This document shows, in pieces, positions 46,897 through 55,960 of a DNA stretch of 64,000 nt (the stretch's first letter is position 1; the number at the start of each line of letters is the position of its first letter). Under the pieces are notes generated by a model. That model was not told the DNA's origin. It worked only from the letters and a program-made list of their open reading frames with translations, and made no database searches. Both the position numbers and the translations under genes were made by a program. Origin of the DNA: Marisediminitalea aggregata (GTDB lineage: Bacteria; Pseudomonadota; Gammaproteobacteria; Enterobacterales; Alteromonadaceae); contig NZ_FQWD01000003.1 of assembly GCF_900129565.1 (NCBI RefSeq), positions 372,001-436,000 of the forward strand, in the 5' to 3' direction.

Positions 46897-48273
46897 TCAC
46901 TGACGACGCCAGGTAGTGCCCTGAGCACCATCTTCCAACACGATCCCCATGGCCGTAAGTTTGTCGCGAGCCGCATCGGCAGCGCCCCAATCTTTGGCTG
47001 CGCGAGCATCATTTCGGGCTTTGATCAGCGCTTCAATTTCAGCCGCGTCATCATCGCCACCTGATTGTAAAAACGCCTCAGGGTCACGCTGTAAAAATCC
47101 GAGAATGCCGCCGATTCCCTTCAAAACAGCCGCCAACTTGCCGGCTTCTTCGGCATTGTCTTTTTGCTTGTTCAGGTCGCGAGCAAGGTCGAATAACACC
47201 GAATAGGCTTCCGGAACATTCAGATCATCGTTCATCGCCGTTTCGAATCGCGCCAGGTAACCACCGTAACTTAAGTCTGTCACACTGTTCACATCGACAC
47301 CGCGCAATGCCGTGTACAAACGCTCCAATGCCGACTTGGCCTGGTCGATGTTGTCCTGCGAGTAACTCAACTGACTGCGATAATGGGCCGACATCAGGAA
47401 GAAACGCAAAATCTCTGCATCGTGTTCAGCCAGTACGTCCCGCAGCGTAAAGAAGTTGCCCAGCGACTTGGACATTTTCTCGTCGTTTACCTGCACCATG
47501 CCCGTGTGCATCCAGGTATTTACATACGGCGTATCGAATGCACAGCAGCTTTGTGCCACTTCGTTTTCATGGTGAGGGAAAATCAAATCTGAACCACCGC
47601 CGTGGATATCAAAATGCTCACCCAGGTGTTTATGGTTCATTGCGCTACATTCGATATGCCAGCCCGGACGCCCCTCACCCCAGGGTGATGTCCAGCTTGG
47701 CTCGCCTGGCTTTGCGGTTTTCCACAACACAAAATCCAGCGGATCGTCTTTACCCTGCGCAACTTCAACACGGGCACCGGCCTGCAACTGCTCCAGGTTC
47801 TGACGGCTTAACTTGCCATAGTCATTGTATTTACTGACATCGAACAGCACATCGCCGCTCTCCGCCTGATAAGCAAACTCTTTATCAATAAGGCGTTGAA
47901 TAACGTCGATAATTTCGCTCATATGACCGGTAACGCGAGGCTCTACATCGGGCTCAAGTAAATTCAGCGCCGCAAAATCCTCGTGCATCATCCCAATCGT
48001 GCGTTCAGTCAGTGCTTCAGCCGATTCGTTGTTGGCATTGGCACGCGCAATAATTTTATCGTCCACGTCGGTAATGTTACGAACGTATTTCACATCGAAA
48101 TTTAAGTGGCGCAGGTAGCGCACCAGTACATCAAAGCTCAAATACGTTCGGGCGTGACCCATATGAGACAGGTCATATACAGTTATGCCGCACACATATA
48201 ATCCCACCTTCCCTTCAACCAGCGGCTGGAAGCGCTCTTTCTGACGGGTTTTGGTGTTAAACAGCTGCAACAT
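46897..48273 (-). CDS. cysS: Cysteinyl-tRNA synthetase
   Basis: A 458-residue class I synthetase. The HIGH motif is HMGH (37-40), C28 is the first zinc ligand, and the KMSKS motif appears as [13 protein letters not shown]. The zinc site is completed in WHIECSAM and FPHHENE. It charges tRNA-Cys. Divergent from ppiB across 167 bases, the usual order in gammaproteobacteria. Confidence 0.96.
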   Translation of the reverse strand: MLQLFNTKTRQKERFQPLVEGKVGLYVCGITVYDLSHMGHARTYLSFDVLVRYLRHLNFDVKYVRNITDVDDKIIARANANNESAEALTERTIGMMHEDFAALNLLEPDVEPRVTGHMSEIIDVIQRLIDKEFAYQAESGDVLFDVSKYNDYGKLSRQNLEQLQAGARVEVAQGKDDPLDFVLWKTAKPGEPSWTSPWGEGRPGWHIECSAMNHKHLGEHFDIHGGGSDLIFPHHENEVAQSCCAFDTPYVNTWMHTGMVQVNDEKMSKSLGNFFTLRDVLAEHDAEILRFFLMSAHYRSQLSYSQDNIDQAKSALERLYTALRGVDVNSVTDLSYGGYLARFETAMNDDLNVPEAYSVLFDLARDLNKQKDNAEEAGKLAAVLKGIGGILGFLQRDPEAFLQSGGDDDAAEIEALIKARNDARAAKDWGAADAARDKLTAMGIVLEDGAQGTTWRRQ

Positions 48274-48440
48274 AACGGTAGATTCCTCAATATCCTGAAA
48301 TTGGTGCCGAAGTTTAGCACTGTCGTGAGGCAGTTGCTACGCTTTAACGGGGCGGGCGTGGATAAGGTCTTTTAGCCTCGCGTCAATTGGGCTACTATTG
48401 CAAACACTGATTCAGCGACACAACAATAAGGTTAACTACT

Positions 48441-48935
48441 ATGGTGACGTTAAAAACAAATCACGGCGACATTACCCTGGAATTATTTGCCGACAAAGCA
48501 CCTAAAACCGTTGAAAACTTCTTATCTTACGTAAAAGACGGCTTCTACGACGGTACCATTTTCCACCGCGTAATCGACGGTTTTATGATTCAGGGCGGCG
48601 GTATGACGCCGGATATGGAACAGAAAACCACCAAGGATCCTATTGAAAACGAAGCCAACAACGGCGTTGCTAATGCTGCAGGCACCATTGCCATGGCCCG
48701 TACTAACGATCCACACTCAGCTACCGCGCAGTTCTTCATTAACGTGAAGGACAATGATTTCCTTAATTTCAGCAGCGAGTCTATGAACGGTTGGGGCTAC
48801 TGTGTATTTGGTAAAGTGACTGCTGGTATGGACGTAGTAGAAAAAATCAAAAATGTGAAAACTGGCAACTATGGTTATCACCAGGATGTACCGGTTGAAG
48901 CAGTAGTCATTGAAAATGCGGTCGTCAGCGAATAA
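48441..48935 (+). CDS. ppiB: Peptidyl-prolyl cis-trans isomerase B (cyclophilin)
   Basis: A 164-residue cytoplasmic cyclophilin with no signal peptide. Active-site motifs are [31 protein letters not shown] and the late [11 protein letters not shown]. It catalyses proline isomerisation during folding. It is followed by a terminator and lpxH, the conserved ppiB-lpxH pair. Confidence 0.95.
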   Translation: MVTLKTNHGDITLELFADKAPKTVENFLSYVKDGFYDGTIFHRVIDGFMIQGGGMTPDMEQKTTKDPIENEANNGVANAAGTIAMARTNDPHSATAQFFINVKDNDFLNFSSESMNGWGYCVFGKVTAGMDVVEKIKNVKTGNYGYHQDVPVEAVVIENAVVSE

Positions 48936-48958
48936 GATGCTCGCCCATTGAATAGTGT

Positions 48959-48983
48959 AAGGGAGTCCAATGACTCCCTTTTT
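48959..48983 (+). terminator. Terminator of ppiB
   Basis: An 8-bp stem AAGGGAGT/ACTCCCTT with loop CCAATG is followed by TTTTT. Confidence 0.88.
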
Positions 48984-49005
48984 AATGCCAACAGACTGAT
49001 TTTGC

Positions 49006-49731
49006 ATGCCATTTACCTACTTCATTGCTGACATCCACTTAAGTGCAGAACGCGAGGACATAACCCGGTGTTTACTGGAGTTTCTCGCCAGTGATGCCGT
49101 TCAGGCAGAGGCGCTTTATGTGCTGGGTGACTTGTTTGAATTTTGGTTAGGCGATGACGATGTTACCCCGCTGTCAGAGCAAATCGCCGCGGCATTCAAC
49201 ACGCTGTCCCAGTCTATCCCTGTGTATTTTATTCACGGCAATCGCGATTTCGCCATTCGTCAGGGCTGGGCGAACAAGGCGGGTATGACACTGTTGCCCG
49301 AACAACATGTAATCGACTTATACGGCGAACCAACGTTGATCATGCACGGTGACGAGTTGTGTACACTGGATGTGGAATACCAGAAGTTTCGCAAGAAAGC
49401 CCGTGGATGGTGGTGGCCACGACTAGTGGGCTCCCTGCCCCTTTGGTTACGACGTAAACTGGCCGAACGTGGCAGAAAAACCAGTCAGAAAAATCAGCAA
49501 AAGCTCACGGCTGAGATCATGGATGTCACACCTGAAGAAGTTGAAAAGGTGATGCAGAAACACAATGTTGCCAGACTGATTCATGGTCACACCCATCGCC
49601 CCAATATCCATTCGCTTACCGTTAACAATAAACCTGCGCACCGCATTGTGCTGGGCGACTGGTACACCCAGGGCAGCGTATTACGCGTCAGTGCCGTCGA
49701 CGTGAGCCTGGAAAAACGCCAGTTCAATTAA
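49006..49731 (+). CDS. lpxH: UDP-2,3-diacylglucosamine diphosphatase
   Basis: A 241-residue calcineurin-like phosphoesterase. Metal motifs in order are DIHLS, GDLFEFWLGDDD, GNRD, HGDE and HGHTHRP. It cleaves UDP-2,3-diacylglucosamine to lipid X in lipid A synthesis at the inner-membrane face. It begins 22 bases after the ppiB terminator; the Pho promoter begins six bases after its stop codon. Confidence 0.95.
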   Translation: MPFTYFIADIHLSAEREDITRCLLEFLASDAVQAEALYVLGDLFEFWLGDDDVTPLSEQIAAAFNTLSQSIPVYFIHGNRDFAIRQGWANKAGMTLLPEQHVIDLYGEPTLIMHGDELCTLDVEYQKFRKKARGWWWPRLVGSLPLWLRRKLAERGRKTSQKNQQKLTAEIMDVTPEEVEKVMQKHNVARLIHGHTHRPNIHSLTVNNKPAHRIVLGDWYTQGSVLRVSAVDVSLEKRQFN

Positions 49732-49737
49732 CGCCCT

Positions 49738-49799
49738 CTGTCATAAATCTGACAAGCTTCAGTAAGATTTCTGCAAGCAAAACTTCACAATGTTATAAA
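49738..49799 (+). promoter_or_regulatory. Doubled PHO box and -10 of the phosphatase operon
   Basis: Four 7-base half-sites occur every 11 bp: CTGTCAT (49738), CTGACAA (49749), CAGTAAG (49760) and CTGCAAG (49771). The first pair matches the PhoB box consensus (CTGTCAT, 4 bases, CTGTCAT) almost exactly. A TATAAA lies at 49794-49799. The tandem arrangement would bind two PhoB dimers. Confidence 0.85.
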
Positions 49800-49958
49800 T
49801 TAACATTCATAAAACCCCACTAGGCTACTTGCATTCGGATGCCAGACCAAGGTACTGATTTGCAATCACATCTACCTGTGCATTTCCGATGTATCTCGTT
49901 TAAGCAGCAACTAAGCTGCAAAACATAAAAATTAAAAGTCACTATTGGGAATATCACA

Positions 49959-51542
49959 ATGAAACTGAACTGGAAACTCACTGCCAGTGCTGTTGCTATG
50001 GCTGTATCTTCAGGGCTACATGCTGATGTTCTGCCCACACACCAGGCAGAAAGTGCGTGGTTTACCGACGCGCAATCGAAAATCGAACAGAAGCTCGAAG
50101 TAAACAACAAGTTCAAAGCAAAAAACGTTATCTTATTTGTAGGCGACGGCATGGGCGTTTCAACCCTAACTGCAGCGCGTATTCTGAAAGGCCAGAATGC
50201 TGGCGAGTTGGGTGAAGAAGGCTACCTGACGTTTGAAGAGTTTCCTCACTCTGCGCTGGTGAAAACCTACAACGTTGATGCGCAAACACCCGATTCAGCG
50301 GGTACCATGACGGCCATGATGTCCGGCCTTAAAACCGACGTGGGTGTCATTGGTGTTGATGAAGACATCGAACGTGGCAACTGCGCCACTGTTGCTGGTA
50401 ACGAAGTCGTTACCGCATTAGAGCTGGCTGAAATTAAGGGCTTGTCTACCGGTGTAATTTCAACTGCCCGTATTACGCACGCAACGCCTGCTGCGACCTA
50501 CGCCAAATCCGCTGACCGTAACTGGGAAGACGTTTCGGATATGCCAGAAGACGCTATTACTGCTGGCTGTACTGATATTGCCGACCAGTTGGTAAACTTT
50601 GAAAGCAACCTTGAAGCGCGTTTTTCAGGTATCGACGTTGACGGTATCGAAGTCGTTATGGGGGGCGGACGCCGTCACTTCCTGCCGAAAGACGAAGCAT
50701 TTAACAGTGCTGATGCAGTGAGCAGTGTTGAAGGCGACCGTACAGATGACCGTGACCTGACCAGTGAATGGCAGCAAATGTACGAAAACGGGGTATACGT
50801 TATCGATCAGGCGGGTTTTGACGCGATTGATACTGAAACCACAGAACGCGTGTTTGGTTTGTTTAACGAATCACACATGCAATACGAAGCTGACCGCGCC
50901 AATGACATTGCGGGTGAGCCTTCCGTTGCCGAGATGACCGAAAAAGCCATCAATATTCTGGATAACAACGACAAAGGCTTCTTCCTGATGGTTGAGTCTG
51001 GTCGTATTGACCATGGTCACCACGCTGGCAGCGCGTATAACGCCCTTACCGATACGCTAGCCTTCGAAGCTGCAGTTAAGGCCGCTTACGAAAACACCAA
51101 CCCGGAAGAAACCCTGATTTTGGTCACCGCTGACCACAGCCACGTATTTACCATTGCTGGTTATCCAAAACGCGGTAACCCGATTCTGGGCAAAGTGGTA
51201 AATGTCGGTTCAGACGAGCCAGCTACTGCCGCTGACGATATGCCGTACACCACATTAGGCTACACCAACGGTTTAGGTCATCAGAATCTTGGCACCGAAA
51301 CAGACGCCGATGCGGTTTATGCCTACGATGCCAATACCGGCCGGGTTGACCTTACTAACATTGATACCACCGCTTCAGGTTATCACCAGGAAGCATTAAT
51401 TCCACTGGGCTCTGAAACCCACGCGGGTGAAGACATCTCTTTGCATGCAACCGGCCCTGGCAGTCAGTTGGTACAAGGTGTTGTAGAGCAAAACGTGGTA
51501 TTCCACCTGATTAATCAGGCTTTGGATCTGGTAGAAGAATAA
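49959..51542 (+). CDS. phoA: Alkaline phosphatase, periplasmic (copy 1)
   Basis: A 527-residue enzyme with a signal peptide (KLTASAVAMAVSSGLHA). The first metal motif is FVGDGMG (D63) and the nucleophile is S113 in TPDSAGTMTAMMSG. Later metal motifs are VESGRIDHGHHAG, TADHSH and the distal SETHAGED. It releases phosphate from monoesters in the periplasm. The doubled PHO box upstream predicts induction by phosphate starvation. A close paralogue starts 14 bases after its stop, in the same transcript. Confidence 0.93.
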   Translation: MKLNWKLTASAVAMAVSSGLHADVLPTHQAESAWFTDAQSKIEQKLEVNNKFKAKNVILFVGDGMGVSTLTAARILKGQNAGELGEEGYLTFEEFPHSALVKTYNVDAQTPDSAGTMTAMMSGLKTDVGVIGVDEDIERGNCATVAGNEVVTALELAEIKGLSTGVISTARITHATPAATYAKSADRNWEDVSDMPEDAITAGCTDIADQLVNFESNLEARFSGIDVDGIEVVMGGGRRHFLPKDEAFNSADAVSSVEGDRTDDRDLTSEWQQMYENGVYVIDQAGFDAIDTETTERVFGLFNESHMQYEADRANDIAGEPSVAEMTEKAINILDNNDKGFFLMVESGRIDHGHHAGSAYNALTDTLAFEAAVKAAYENTNPEETLILVTADHSHVFTIAGYPKRGNPILGKVVNVGSDEPATAADDMPYTTLGYTNGLGHQNLGTETDADAVYAYDANTGRVDLTNIDTTASGYHQEALIPLGSETHAGEDISLHATGPGSQLVQGVVEQNVVFHLINQALDLVEE

Positions 51543-51556
51543 GCGGAGTTATAACC

Positions 51557-53467
51557 ATGAATTTATTTAAGCTAAGTGTTGTTGCCGCTGCCGTAATCGG
51601 TTTAAGCGCATGTTCATTAGACGGTGACGATGGTCAGGATGGAGCAAATGGCGTAGATGGCGCTGACGGTGTATCCAGCCTGGTAGTGCAAACCCAACTG
51701 GCTGTCGGCGACGCCAACTGCCCTAACAGCGGTGTTCAAATCGACTCTGGATTAGACAGCGATGGTGATGGTGCCCTGTCTTCATCTGAAATCAGTTCAA
51801 CCAGTTACGTCTGTGTTCCACCGGCCTCTTCAGTAGACTCTTCAGAGTTGCTGACCTCGTTAAACAATGACTGGTTTGTTGAAGCCGCAGCGGAAGTAGA
51901 AGCCAATAAAACCGTGTGGTTGGAGGCAACCGGCGCGCTGTCGACCAACAGCCTGAACAGCAACAATGTGGTGGTTACCAGCAAGGCTGACCTGGAACGC
52001 ACAGTCACGTCACTGCGCGGACAGGCAAAGAACATCATCTTGTTCATCGGTGACGGCATGGGTATTTCAACTGTGACGGCCGCTCGTATCCTTGATGGCC
52101 AAATGAAAGGCCTGGACGGTGAAGAGAACAAACTGAGCTTCGACCAGTTCCCGTTTGCCGGTTTATCTAAAACCTATAACGTTGATGCACAAACACCAGA
52201 TTCAGCCGGTACCATGACAGCGATGATGTCGGGCCTTAAAACCGACGTGGGTGTCATTGGTGTTGATGAAGACATCGTGCGTGGCGACTGTTCAACCGTT
52301 GCGGGTAATGAATTGGTTACTGCGCTGGAACTGGCGGAAATCGCGGGTAAATCTACCGGTGTCATCGCTACTGCCCGTATTACCCACGCAACCCCGGCTG
52401 CCACTTATGCCAAATCTGCTGACCGCAACTGGGAAGATATCTCAGATATGCCGGCTGAAGCGGTAGAAGCAGGCTGCAAAGATATCGCCGACCAGTTAGT
52501 TAACTTCGAGGCGAACCTGGAAGCCCGTTATGACGGTCTGGACGTGGACGGTATTGAAGTCGTAATGGGTGGCGGTCGTCGTCACTTCCTGCCTAAAGAT
52601 GCCAGCTTCAACAGCCCGGATGCAGTAAGTGCCGTTGAAGGTGACCGCACTGATGGTCGTGATCTGACAGCAGAATGGGCAGCCATGTATACCTCGGGTA
52701 CCTACGTATTCGACCAGGCTGGTTTTGACGCTATCGACACGGAAACCACCAGCAAAGTGTTTGGTTTGTTCAACGAATCACATATGCAGTACGAAGCCGA
52801 TCGCGCAAACGATGTGGCGGGTGAACCATCACTGTCAGAAATGACCGAAAAAGCCATTCAGGTGCTGGACAACAACAACGATGGCTTCTTCCTTGTTGTA
52901 GAGTCTGGTCGTATCGACCACGGTCACCACGCAGGCAGTGCATACAATGCCCTGACTGACACAATTGAGTTTGCCAATGCAGTAGCAGCCGCTGACGCAA
53001 TGACCAGCGATGACGATACGCTCATCATTGTAACCGCTGACCACAGCCACGTATTTACCATTGCGGGTTATCCGAAGCGCGGTAATCCAATTCTGGGTAA
53101 AGTCGTTAACGTGGGTTCAGACGAGCCAGCGACTGCGGCTGACGACCTACCCTACACGACCCTGGGTTACACCAATGGTTTAGGCTTCCGCAACTTAGGC
53201 GACGAAACTGATGCAGACGCTACGTATGCCCTTGCAGAAAGTACTGGCCGTCAGGACCTGACTGATGTTGACACCACCGCCTCGGGTTACCACCAGGAAG
53301 CCCTGGTACCTCTGGGTTCCGAAACCCACGCCGGTGAAGATGTTGGTATTTATGCCAAAGGCCCTGGCGCCTGGTTAGTGAATGGCACCAATGAACAAAG
53401 CGTGATTTTCCATGTTATGGATTACGCGGGTGACATCATCAACCAAGCTGAGCAGGCAATGGAATAA
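51557..53467 (+). CDS. Alkaline phosphatase, lipoprotein form (copy 2)
   Basis: A 636-residue lipoprotein. Its lipobox is LSAC (C19). It is followed by a short collagen-like G-x-D-G stretch, then a cysteine-containing calcium-loop-like domain (C55, an EF-hand-type loop with D67, D69, D71 and E78, and C86). After a linker comes a full alkaline phosphatase domain with S216 as nucleophile in TPDSAGTMTAMMSG and the same metal motifs as copy 1. The catalytic domains of the two copies are near identical over long stretches, indicating a tandem duplication followed by gain of a lipid anchor and extra N-terminal domain. It would act tethered to the membrane or cell surface. It ends at a terminator. 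Confidence 0.92.
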   Translation: MNLFKLSVVAAAVIGLSACSLDGDDGQDGANGVDGADGVSSLVVQTQLAVGDANCPNSGVQIDSGLDSDGDGALSSSEISSTSYVCVPPASSVDSSELLTSLNNDWFVEAAAEVEANKTVWLEATGALSTNSLNSNNVVVTSKADLERTVTSLRGQAKNIILFIGDGMGISTVTAARILDGQMKGLDGEENKLSFDQFPFAGLSKTYNVDAQTPDSAGTMTAMMSGLKTDVGVIGVDEDIVRGDCSTVAGNELVTALELAEIAGKSTGVIATARITHATPAATYAKSADRNWEDISDMPAEAVEAGCKDIADQLVNFEANLEARYDGLDVDGIEVVMGGGRRHFLPKDASFNSPDAVSAVEGDRTDGRDLTAEWAAMYTSGTYVFDQAGFDAIDTETTSKVFGLFNESHMQYEADRANDVAGEPSLSEMTEKAIQVLDNNNDGFFLVVESGRIDHGHHAGSAYNALTDTIEFANAVAAADAMTSDDDTLIIVTADHSHVFTIAGYPKRGNPILGKVVNVGSDEPATAADDLPYTTLGYTNGLGFRNLGDETDADATYALAESTGRQDLTDVDTTASGYHQEALVPLGSETHAGEDVGIYAKGPGAWLVNGTNEQSVIFHVMDYAGDIINQAEQAME

Positions 53468-53487
53468 TCCAGCGCTAAGTAACAAAC

Positions 53488-53517
53488 AAGGGTTGTCGCT
53501 TAGCGGCGACCCTTTTT
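53488..53517 (+). terminator. Terminator of the phosphatase operon
   Basis: A stem built on GTCGC/GCGAC and AAGG/CCTT (left arm from 53488, with a small bulge) ends in five T. Confidence 0.75.
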
Positions 53518-53557
53518 GCGTATTTAACGACGCATCCCATAAGTAAATTAGAGACAA

Positions 53558-54289
53558 ATGATGTACAAAGCACTTGTTTTAATGACTACCCTTGGCCTGA
53601 CTACCAACGCGGCAATTGCCAATACTTGTGAAAGCCAGTCCGCCACACTTCAGGCAGAATATAAAATCCATACTCACTCGGCCAACAGTGACAAGACCAA
53701 ATTACTCAACTTATGGAGACAACCTAACGTGGTTGCCCATGAGTATCCGCAAACCCGGATCACCGAAACCTGGGAACATGTGCAGCAACGCCTGATAAAA
53801 CCCACGCGCTACTTTGATGCGCATAACCGCGCGATTGAATATCAACCTGGCGAGTCGGTGCACGGCAAAACGGAAACCAGCTGGAGCTATCGCAATCAAC
53901 TGTTCAGTGACAGCCTGCTTGCCAGTATGGAGCCAGGTAAAACGGTAGGCGAAGGTTGTGAGCGAAGCCAGACATATACATTAACGAAAGGCGACGCTAC
54001 CTGGACCCTGATTTGGCTCCCGGAGTTATATATAGCCCGTTCGTTTAAGGTACTCTCACCGTCACAGACCGTGGAATGGACACTCACCAAACTCAGTTTT
54101 GACCCGGCACCTATCGACGCGTTCTTCGCCAAACGTTTTACCTATCAGACAACAGATTTTGCTGATATTGGTGACGATCACACCGATCCGTTCTTGACGA
54201 AAATGGTGCATCAGGGCTTTATCGAGAAAGGCGCTTCCGGCTACTACAATACCGATGGCGAGGCGATTGGCAGTGGTCACCACCATTGA
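53558..54289 (+). CDS. Secreted protein of unknown function with a His tail
   Basis: A 243-residue protein with a signal peptide ending NAAIA-N (about residue 21). I do not recognise the family. The mature part is beta-rich, has two cysteines (C24 and one near 133), and ends in GSGHHH, a possible metal-binding tail. It lies just after the phosphatase terminator, so it may have its own promoter, although readthrough would place it under Pho control. The ATG pair at 53558/53561 leaves the first residue uncertain. Confidence 0.75.
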   Translation: MMYKALVLMTTLGLTTNAAIANTCESQSATLQAEYKIHTHSANSDKTKLLNLWRQPNVVAHEYPQTRITETWEHVQQRLIKPTRYFDAHNRAIEYQPGESVHGKTETSWSYRNQLFSDSLLASMEPGKTVGEGCERSQTYTLTKGDATWTLIWLPELYIARSFKVLSPSQTVEWTLTKLSFDPAPIDAFFAKRFTYQTTDFADIGDDHTDPFLTKMVHQGFIEKGASGYYNTDGEAIGSGHHH

Positions 54290-54303
54290 GATAAATTGGG
54301 GTA

Positions 54304-54332
54304 TTACAGACGGTTTATACCACCGTCTGTAA
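54304..54332 (+). terminator. Hairpin after the secreted unknown
   Basis: A perfect 10-bp stem TTACAGACGG/CCGTCTGTAA with a 9-base loop lies 14 bases after the stop codon. No T run follows on the plus strand. Confidence 0.5.
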
Positions 54333-54453
54333 AAACATACCTATTGCCAACCTGTCACCGCTGGCGAGATGCAAAATATGTGTTATAAAAATGTAGGTAA
54401 CACGCTGCGTTATAGCAGCACATCACTAACACCGTGCATCAAGGAAGGTGATA

Positions 54454-55107
54454 ATGGCGGTTTGGTTGCTCTCTCCAGAGAACTTTTTGTATGGATCTAT
54501 TCTGATCATCCTCTTCGTGGTCATGCTCTTCGAGTGCGTAGGGTTATTGTGTAAAACCGATCTATTTGGTTTATTTGATCAACACCAGTTTGGCCTGCTG
54601 TCTTCAAAACACCCTCCTCCGGAACATTTAACATCTTACTGGTATTCAGTTTCAGGTAGCGGCTGGCTATTGCTCTTTTTGTTTCTTTTTAGTCTACAGG
54701 GACTGGTTTATCAGTTCGGATTCCGTCGCTATGCCGACGTTATGGTCTCGGAGTTCTGGATATTTGCTGTGAGCGGCGCGTTGAGTATTACCATAGTGAG
54801 CGCGCTATTCTTTCGACTTCAATTTGTTATGCGTAAAGCTCTGGCCGCACAGACCAATTCAACACTAACCTCTACGGAACAGCACGAATTATCTGGCGCG
54901 GTAGCACAAATCATAACTGCCGCGGAAGCGAATAATACAATGGCGGACGCCATTGTATTGGATCATCAAAAACATGAAAAACGAGTGAAAGTGAAACCAC
55001 TTGAGTCCGGTGAGACGTTCAATGCCGGGGATAAGGTCATCTTAATTCATCAGGGGATGAGTTGTTGGCTCGCATCACGCCGTAAAGACACTCCTAAATT
55101 AAACTAA
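54454..55107 (+). CDS. YqiJ/NfeD-like membrane protein with OB-fold tail
   Basis: A 217-residue protein. ATG at 54454 is chosen because AAGGAAGG precedes it by five bases; a GTG two codons earlier is less likely. Three membrane segments lie at about 10-30, 65-85 and 100-120. A C-terminal OB-fold-like stretch follows (GAVAQIITAAEANNTMADAIVLD...VKVKPLESGETFNAGDKVILI). The layout is that of E. coli YqiJ, which is normally paired with the flotillin-like YqiK. No flotillin gene is present here. Confidence 0.7.
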   Translation: MAVWLLSPENFLYGSILIILFVVMLFECVGLLCKTDLFGLFDQHQFGLLSSKHPPPEHLTSYWYSVSGSGWLLLFLFLFSLQGLVYQFGFRRYADVMVSEFWIFAVSGALSITIVSALFFRLQFVMRKALAAQTNSTLTSTEQHELSGAVAQIITAAEANNTMADAIVLDHQKHEKRVKVKPLESGETFNAGDKVILIHQGMSCWLASRRKDTPKLN

Positions 55108-55184
55108 TGACTATTCGAAAAATGACCCGCTAAGCACTACAATGAAAAGGCTAAATAGTATTCTTAACCAGTGTCAGGGTTACT

Positions 55185-55907
55185 TTGTTTCGACTTCAAT
55201 TTGTACTTATTGCAAGTACACTCTTTTCTGCGAGTCTATTCGCAAATCAGCAAGTGGATTGCGTAACTACGCACTATCCGCCATACACTGTATTTACCGA
55301 GGACGAACCGCCAACTGGCCGCGACATCGGATTACTGCGGGCGTTGTCAAAAGCAATGAATTGGGATATCGAATTTATTGATATCCCTTGGGGACGACTT
55401 AAACGCTCTATTCATACCGAGCCATTTCAGTGTTATTTCTCATTGGCCAACATTGAAGATCGCAGCGAGTATTTGCAATTTTCAAAGATACCGCTTCACA
55501 CAACACAATATGCTTTGTTTTACCGTTCAGGTATCCCGGAAAAGCAACTGCACAACTGGACCAGCTTGCGTATTGGCGGTATGCGTGGGATCAGGATTTC
55601 TGAGAAGTTTATTGCCGAATACAATATTGAACCCAAGGATCTTGTCTACCTGGACTCCAATGAGAGTTTGGTAGACATGCTGAAACTGGGGCGGATCGAT
55701 GGGTTTGTTACGAACCGTGTAGTAGGAAATATGCTAACCCGGCATGAACAAGGTATCGATTCGTTTGTGATCTCGTCGCTGGACGTACCGGTTTTTCTCG
55801 CTATCGACAAGTCCATGCAGGTTGATATGGAAAAGGTGGACGCTGTCTTAAACGACCTGATACAGGCGCAACAAAAAGTGATGGCCAGTAACGAAACAGC
55901 GCACTGA
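55185..55907 (+). CDS. Periplasmic solute-binding protein (SBP_bac_3-like)
   Basis: A 240-residue protein with a signal peptide (MFRLQFVLIASTLFSASLFA) and a family-3 extracellular solute-binding fold: YPPYTVFTEDEPPTGRDIGLLRALSKAM, then LVDMLKLGRIDGFVTNRVVG. The start is TTG at 55185 with AGGG upstream. No ABC transporter genes are adjacent. Many such orphan proteins in Alteromonadales and Vibrionaceae are thought to be sensory or to feed a distant receptor. The chemoreceptor gene at 55961 is convergent, which is suggestive only. Confidence 0.8.
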   Translation: MFRLQFVLIASTLFSASLFANQQVDCVTTHYPPYTVFTEDEPPTGRDIGLLRALSKAMNWDIEFIDIPWGRLKRSIHTEPFQCYFSLANIEDRSEYLQFSKIPLHTTQYALFYRSGIPEKQLHNWTSLRIGGMRGIRISEKFIAEYNIEPKDLVYLDSNESLVDMLKLGRIDGFVTNRVVGNMLTRHEQGIDSFVISSLDVPVFLAIDKSMQVDMEKVDAVLNDLIQAQQKVMASNETAH

Positions 55908-55960
55908 CCATTACATGGTCAGCGCGCCGTCTTTTCAAAGATGGGCGTAAAAGGACGCGA

